A DNA stretch of 64,000 nt from Syngnathus acus (taxonomy: Eukaryota; Chordata; Actinopteri; Syngnathiformes; Syngnathidae): positions 5,332,001 through 5,396,000 of the forward strand of contig NC_051100.1 in the NCBI RefSeq assembly GCF_901709675.1, given 5' to 3'. Shown one piece after another: positions 57,531 to 64,000 of the stretch. The notes under the pieces were generated by a model. That model had not been told where the DNA came from and did not search any database. It saw nothing but the letters and a program-made list of their open reading frames with translations. The translations under genes were made by a program, and so were the position numbers. How positions within the stretch are numbered: position 1 is the first letter of the stretch; each line of letters opens with the position of its first letter.

Positions 57531-58453
57531 TTGCTATCGATATGTCTCTCCGATTGGATCATTGTTTATTGTAAACGTGTCAATCGCTGGCACAAGTACG
57601 CACTGATTACCAGTGTAGCACTAGCTTTCCATTAATCAGGAGAGCATATTTATCATAGGTGGCAGAGGTGCGTGTTCACTCATGATCAATTATATATATG
57701 CAATGTGCAAACTCAGGCTTGCTTTGAACCCAGGAAAAAGCGTACTTTTCTTATGACTGTGTGTCACAGAGCTTTATATTAAGACTTACTCCAGGAGATT
57801 TGTTTCTTAATATGCAATGTTTACTTTCTGTGTATCTTCTTAGCGCTCTTTTTGATTTATGTAGGTAAATGGTTTGTTATGTACAATAGAGGTGGTTGGT
57901 TTTAGTATAATTAACAAGGATTGCTTCATTTCTCTGTCATACTTCCCCATGTTCCTTCACTTTAGGCTCTCATCAGGGCTAACAGGCTTGGGGGTTCTGT
58001 AGTAGCGTGGCACTGTTGCAGTTCTGATGGGATTATTCTAAAGCCACACTAGATTCTAGTGGATTTCACTCTGCACAGTAATCCTTTAGAGCAGGACTGG
58101 TCCAGACAACTCATGTATTGTTTCTTTTCCCAATCTCTATCACAACCGAGTAATCATGTACTACGTCAGAAACTGACTGTTATTATGATAAAAAATTGTT
58201 CATGTTTTCTCGGCGATGGTCCTGGCAAAGCAGTTTTGTAATGTTTGATGTTTATGATATGGATTTGGAATAAATGAAAATGACTTTTTATTAAGAGAAA
58301 TGTCTGGTTTTATTGTTGCATTGCATTTTCTAATATTATATTCAGTTAATTTTGTAACAAAATGAAGATATATATGCATACGCCTGTATGCATATATATA
58401 TTTAAAAGTATATATCTTATGTCCTAATCCTTTTTTAAATATATATTTTTTTT
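57531..58453 (+). other. pcbp4: 3' UTR of pcbp4
   Basis: Non-coding flank to the AATAAA at 58269; the remainder is AT-rich spacer before a microsatellite. Confidence 0.6.
58269..58274 (+). promoter_or_regulatory. pcbp4: Poly(A) signal of pcbp4
   Basis: AATAAA about 740 bp after the stop codon, followed within 30 bp by a T/GT-rich stretch (GTCTGGTTTTATTGTTG) typical of a downstream cleavage element. Confidence 0.65.
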
Positions 58454-58511
58454 CATCCATCCATCCATCCATCCATCCATCCATCCATCCATCCATCCAT
58501 CCATCCATCCA
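58454..58511. repeat. (CATC)n microsatellite
   Basis: About 14 CATC units, in AT-rich intergenic DNA just past the pcbp4 3' UTR. No LINE body is attached, unlike the copy at 51.8 kb. Confidence 0.95.
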
Positions 58512-59335
58512 TTCATTTTGTGTTGTACTGGACAAGACACTGACAAAGTGCTATTTTGGATGCAGCCAGTTAATACTAAACATATTTCCAAATCCAGGGA
58601 GGGGGAGCAGAATATAATCCTTGTAAATATTCAACAGGATACAGAAAAAAAATACTGAAAATGGAGAATTTTTTAATCTCTAGTTTACATTCAAGTGTAA
58701 ACATTGCAGCACTGTATCATTAACCGGCTGCTAGTGTAGTGTAGTGTTACTTTTTGTCTCCATTGCTGTGTTGTTCCACCCTTGAATTGACCCTTCCGAC
58801 TGGGGAACCACATTGGCCATTTTGTTGATGAAAATTTTGAAGTGCATATGATCAATAATTTAATGGGGCCCAAATAAAATGACAGTGAAGATTGACATTC
58901 AACCTCAGGCAAAACGGTAACAGCGGAGAGCACTTTTGTGTGTATGCTAATGGATGTTCAAAGTTTTCGGGTCACAGCCGACCTCTAATGCCAAGATAAT
59001 GAATGAATTATTTTGTAAACCAAAGCGAACGGAGTGGTCTTCATACTGGAAATGAAATCAATACTAGGCTTACAAAAAGCAACTTAAAAAACAACAACCC
59101 TGTAAATATGTAACTTGAATAATAAAAATTGTAGTTTCAATGTATCTTCCACAATTTTAACTAGAAAGGATTGATCTCAAATATAAAATGGCTCAATAAG
59201 TGTTGAACTGGTTGAACTGCACAAATCCAATTATAATAGTTTATTACCTATTTTATCTTGATAACATATGGAAAAAAAAAATACATAAAATGAATGATCA
59301 CTTTTAACGGCTCCGTGCCCAATTAACCGACAGAG
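58512..59335. other. Intergenic, no gene seen
   Basis: AT-rich DNA without convincing ORFs or repeats. Confidence 0.6.
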
Positions 59336-59342
59336 TATAAAA
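59336..59342 (+). promoter_or_regulatory. Candidate TATA box
   Basis: TATAAAA followed by a pyrimidine-rich CAG/CAGT-containing stretch about 25-50 bp downstream where a transcription start could lie. See the candidate exon to 59710. Confidence 0.35.
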
Positions 59343-59364
59343 CCAATCTGGATCACCAGATTTC

Positions 59365-59710
59365 CTTGCCCCATCAGCAGTTCAGTCTTTTAAATCGTGC
59401 CACCTGGCGGCCAGATTGTTAGTTGCAGGAACTAAAGCACTCCGCCTCCATTTATTTAATAATTTGAGGAGAGAGAATAAAGTGCCCGCGCGTGTGGAGC
59501 ATCAGACTCTCCGAATGACAAGCAGAGAACGGAGCACCTTGCATATTCTTGTGAGACGACTAAAGTTAAAAAACGATCTTCTAGAGAACCACCGTTTGAC
59601 AAAGTGGACCATCCTGCACTTGTTGTGATCATTTGTTTCTGTCTGGGTTCCTTCGAACTGTGTGTAGCGGTGATCCAAAAGCGCTGACGGAACCGTACGA
59701 TTATCACAGG
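59365..59710 (+). other. Candidate first exon of an unidentified gene
   Basis: This stretch has higher GC than its surroundings and ends in a strong donor (ATTATCACAG|GTAGGTT at 59710). It lies at a start-site distance from a TATAAAA. It contains a 71-codon ORF at 59416-59628 (with a nested ATG at about 59515) whose leucine/arginine-rich peptide I do not recognise; it may be a uORF. The downstream exon was not found in the remaining 4 kb. Confidence 0.3.
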
Positions 59711-62700
59711 TAGGTTCACGTCATTGTTATATTGATTGATATTTGGTTTGTTTTTCAGTGCACTTATGAGAGGATTACAACCTGTAATTATTATGATTAT
59801 TATAAAAAAAAAAAAAAAAACATTCCAGTGCATTTACAGTATAATATTTTTTTTTGCACCTGTGGATGCTGCATGTCTTCCTTTAGTGTGCATCTTAAAG
59901 ATGGGAGGAGAAAATAAATGTTTGACAAATTACATGTACAATGGAATTCTATTCAGATTATATTCGGGAACGTATGCTAGGGTGAGCTTTCCTTATTTTT
60001 GTATCCAGAAAATGTAAATGTCACTACATCTCTGGGTGAGCCACATCAAAAAGGAATATACACAATGTGTCATATGCTGCACTCTGCCCTTTAATATCGC
60101 CTCAGTTCTTTTTTTTTTTTTTTTTTACTTTTCCTGGCTGGAATTGTGCACACAAGCACATTTTCACCTTTATTCCATTCCACATGATCCAAAGATTACA
60201 TGACAGTTTTACAAGAGTGGGTTATATGTTTGCAAAAACTTTCTTTTCATGTAGGTCACTTGTAAGATTTGCAGTGAAAGGATCAAATTCAGTTCGACAG
60301 CAAATGATTTGCTAGCAGATGGCTCAATACTCTGCTTTGGTGTACATTCTTCTTCTAATTAGACGACATGATTCCACCCTTTACCTGTTTCATTTCTTTT
60401 AACATGGCATCATTAATTCAATGCTTTCTCTGCCCTGTCAGATCGGAGCACACAAGCAAGAACTGTCCTAAGCTTTCATGTCTTAGCCCTTGCAATGCGC
60501 TTTGTCGCAAATTGACCCAAAGTAAATCATTTCCTTCCACATTTGTGTAGATGTTTGAATGTTGGAGCAGTGAAGCTAAGGAATCAGATTCAGCAAAAAA
60601 AAAAAAAAAAAAATCAAGTGCAGACAGCTGTGCAGGCATACTGCGAGTCTGATTTAATTCTAGCCCGTGGACTTGCTTTTCCTCTAAATGACATCCAGTT
60701 TGATGTGACAGAGGGACATCGTTTGACTTTTATTCACGAAGACATTTTGAACACGATACTCGCCGTGGAGGTTCATTGCCAGCCAACCTGTGTTAGCTTT
60801 GCAACAACAGCCCTACCACACAAATCAAAACACGAGGCTGCGAGCTCATCTCTGGATGTCACCGGTCATGTGGATGAAACATGGCCGTAATAGATTTGAT
60901 TCTTTTGAATAATTCAGCAGAGCTAGTAATTATCAACAAAAACAGTCTCAGCTCACGTGAGGAAAATTCCTGAAGATAGGAATTCCGCCTCAATTTATTT
61001 CAGCTTATTTATAGCATTGACTCATTCACTACCATTGACGCATATAGACGTCAAAAGTCGTATTTTATCTTTCACGTCTATATGAGTCAATGGCAGTGAA
61101 TAAGTGAATGTGTTGCTTCATTTGCTCAAAGCAACCCTGGAAGACAAATCTGAGTGACATGACTGAAGAGCGCAAGAGGCAGGTCAACCTTTTCTCCACT
61201 TGTTATATTATTGAAGTCTTGTCAGACTAATCTAGTGGAATAGAATGAGTAGTGTCCAATTAGTCAAGCTTGAGCTAAATTTTCTCCCTGACTTAATGCT
61301 CCTTCTCAAGACTTACGGGCTTTATTTCCTCTGCTTGGTAATGAAAGCAACAATATTTATTATGAGTCATCCATCAACGCTACGGTGGGAATCATTGAAT
61401 CGTGAACTAACAGCCAGGTTAAATCTCTCTTTGATTAATCACCGCGGCTGCACCTCAGTGATCAACTGTGACAAATATGTCGACGTGAGCAAAATATTGA
61501 CCTTTGACTTTGGGAACGTGTGTGCAAAGTGACATCGCTAATCTGCTCATGTTGCAAAAGAAGCGTTTTTTTTTTGGCTCCCTGCAGAAAGTCAAAGTAA
61601 CATTTAAATGTCAGTGGAGATCAGGATCATAAAGTCCACCCGCCCCATCCCAAAAAAAAAAGAAAAAAAATGTGGATCAATAGCAAATTTACAATATTAA
61701 TAGCAGAGCTGGGCAATGATGTGAAGATAATTTGTTGTAAATTTGGCTTTGTGTCAAGGAAAAGCTCTCAGTATCATTAAGTAAGTCAAAAGTAGTTCTT
61801 GTTTTGTTTTGAGATATCTTACTCATGTTGCATTGTTTTAACATTCATCACCTTGATTATCTCGCTTTTATTAGGAGACAAAAATAAAAACCTTTATTGA
61901 GCCGTAAACCTGTTTTTAGTGCTGATGCTTTGTGTGAAAGTTTTTTATTTAGTGTTAATATGCTGCAAGGCCCAATTGCATTATCAGGCAATCTTCTGAT
62001 GTTTGCTCTATTTACTCTTGCATTAGCAATCTTTCCTTCGTTTTAAAAATAATCATATTCACCATTTAGGTCTGCTGTAACTGGACATCTAATGTGTTTT
62101 ATTTGGGCATCCAATCCCCCAAATGTGTTCACACATTAAACCAAATCGAATTAACACAAAGTGTAATGTATTCCTCTGACAAAAACAATCGCTTGCACAG
62201 AGTATGTTACATTATAAGACAACAATAAAACCTTTTGCGCTTCAATATTGCTGTATAGCTTTGCTGTGACAAACAATCAAATGCAAATTCATTGATGATC
62301 ATTCACATTTAGAGTTTCACTATTTATCATTATCTGGAATCAGGAAAGTTGGTGGAGCATTAAATGCTGCTTACCCTTTTATGTTTTTGATCCTTCAATA
62401 AGAGCAATTGGATTTTTGGATTGACTTTATAGCGAGGAGTGAATTTCCCATCAGCCCAACATTCGATTCACTTACAATTATTTTGCAAAACGATTCACGC
62501 ACCGATGCACCTCAATCATGAGCTGTATATATTTTTTTCTTACCGTGGAACTGCGTAGTAACCTTTAAACATGTTACATTATTAGATGTCACATTAGCCA
62601 AGAAATATGTCACAGCTATGCAAAAAGCCAACACTGGTTTCAGTTGCGTGTATGTACACAGTTTGGTCTAATCACGCACAAATCAATTCAGACTTCCGAC

Positions 62701-64000
62701 TGTTATGTGGACTAATGGCCTATTAAAGCAATTAAAGCAAAATAGAATACACGCCTTGGTTGCAACCAGCCAAGGCAGTGTTGATTCATTCTCACGTAGT
62801 TTGTGTTCAAAAGAAGAACATGACGTCAGGCAATATTATGGTGCAATAACTCTGCAGGGAAGGATTACGTGGTCTATACTATATAACGATGATGTCAAAA
62901 GCAGAAAATATAACTGAGAATAAGATCATCCTATCGTTTTTTTGCAAGCCGACCGACAATTGTAAAGAGTTTTACATTGTTTGCAAAATTAGCTCAATCT
63001 CTGTACTTTACTAACAACATTTGATATAAACACTCATTTAACTATGTGGAAAAGCACATTTTCTCTATTTTCATCCAACATGAACAGAAAAACATTATAA
63101 TATTATTGATTTAAATTCATTTTTCCCGTAGTCAATCAAGGAAATGCAGCCTAACAAACAAATCTGTTTCGTTACTTTAAAATTGTTTACCCATCTATCA
63201 TTTGATTTGAAATGTGTCAACAAACTACGGAAATATGGTATACGACTCATTAATATATACATATATATACATCCCCCTTGAGGTTTGTTTCAACACCTCA
63301 CACTTACTTATTAAAGGAATAAAATGAGCAAACATTTTGCCTGGCTCCCCAAAACCCCTGTGGTCCACCACTAAGCAATATAAATACAAATATTGTTTTG
63401 TGAGTCATATGCAGACCATGTATCTTTTTTTAATTGACAGTTTGGGAACTTAAATATTCCCAACATTGGAGTTGCTTCAGAGATGCCCAATATTTGGAAG
63501 CATGCAGAGAAAGGAACGAGACCACCTCATGTGAAAAATCACCTCACCGCATATTCTCAGTTTAAAAGGCTTCATTTCGACTCTCATTGCAAACAGAGAA
63601 TTGCTACACCGCAGTAAATACGAGTCTTAAAAGCAAGTTGCACCTCGAGTAATACAAAGACACAACAATTCAGTCATGTTATAGGGCTTTTATAAGTTCC
63701 CGCCCACATGCAACTACCAAGTGTGACGAAGCCCAAAATATATACAGTCAAACATACATATGCATTATTTTTTTTTTTGATTGTGCTCCTTAAAACCTGG
63801 AAATGTATTTTTAGAGTGTGTGGAAAATGTGCCGAACACAGCACAACTCTGGATTGGGAGTGTTTTGGCGTTTCTCCCCAAAATAATTGAAGCAGTTTAT
63901 CACACAACTCCTTTGGGATTTGTGGATAATGGAGTGTTTATGACATTGTGGGTTGTCGCTATCTATCACCTTTGCCAATTTCAGTGGCAAAGTACACGAT
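59711..64000. other. Intergenic, AT-rich
   Basis: About 4.3 kb with poly-T/poly-A runs (60109-60126, 60596-60614), a palindromic MITE-like hairpin at 61024-61109, and AT-rich blocks around 61.93-62.04 kb that resemble conserved non-coding sequence. The ORF at 60543-60890 spans an A-run and matches nothing I know. Confidence 0.5.
61024..61109. repeat. Palindromic MITE-like hairpin
   Basis: Near-perfect inverted arms of about 30 bp (CATTCACTACCATTGACG... and its complement ...CAATGGCAGTGAATAAG) around a 23-bp loop. A related, more degraded copy lies at 5279-5350. Confidence 0.75.

Noticed and set aside
60543-60890. 115-codon ORF in the right intergenic region
   Set aside because: Includes a homopolymeric A run (KKKKK) and matches no family I know; treated as chance.

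Overview
The window is vertebrate nuclear DNA, almost certainly from a teleost fish. All genes are multi-exon with GT-AG introns (one GC-AG), most introns are only about 80-1000 bp, and the proteins are clear orthologues of vertebrate genes. Short non-autonomous hAT-type elements, a truncated LINE and large tetranucleotide microsatellites are scattered between and within genes. A compact percomorph (perhaps a pipefish or seahorse relative) would fit, but the sequence alone does not fix the species.

Layout. 1-11.8 kb: gene desert 3' of emx2 with a 620-bp composite microsatellite, a degenerate telomere-like minisatellite, and several AT-rich blocks rich in TAAT cores that look like developmental enhancers. 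11.8-14.3 kb (minus): emx2 homeobox gene, with a CpG-rich first exon and promoter. 16.6-23.5 kb (minus): eif3a, 22 coding exons with a decapeptide repeat region. 24.7-27.1 kb (plus): dennd10, divergent from eif3a; the 1.2-kb gap holds a nested inverted repeat. 27.8-30.3 kb (minus): sfxn4, convergent with dennd10. 30.8-33.1 kb (plus): prdx3, divergent from sfxn4. 34.6-39.5 kb (minus): tm9sf3. 40.1-42.8 kb (minus): an ABHD12-family serine hydrolase. 44.3-48.6 kb (minus): mocos. 50.1 kb (minus): an unassigned exon-like segment. 52.3-57.5 kb (plus): a poly(rC)-binding protein of PCBP4 type. 57.5-64 kb: mostly AT-rich intergenic DNA with a possible TATA promoter and first exon near 59.3-59.7 kb.

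I rebuilt every coding exon by reading splice junctions. The coding sums close in frame for all nine genes: emx2 247 aa, eif3a 1268, dennd10 351, sfxn4 314, prdx3 241, tm9sf3 586, ABHD12-like 349, mocos 838, pcbp4 435. Block emx2-eif3a-dennd10-sfxn4-prdx3 corresponds to genes of human 10q26. The right half (tm9sf3, ABHD12-like, mocos, pcbp4) combines genes that lie apart in mammals, so it reflects lineage-specific rearrangement. These are housekeeping and developmental genes, not an operon-like pathway. The only functional pairing I can point to is sfxn4 and prdx3, two mitochondrial proteins sharing a 512-bp bidirectional promoter interval. I found no CRISPR array, tRNA or rRNA gene. The least explained pieces are the exon-like ORF with its own poly(A) signal at 50.0-50.26 kb, the nested palindrome at 23.93-24.1 kb, and the promoter-like stretch at 59.3 kb.
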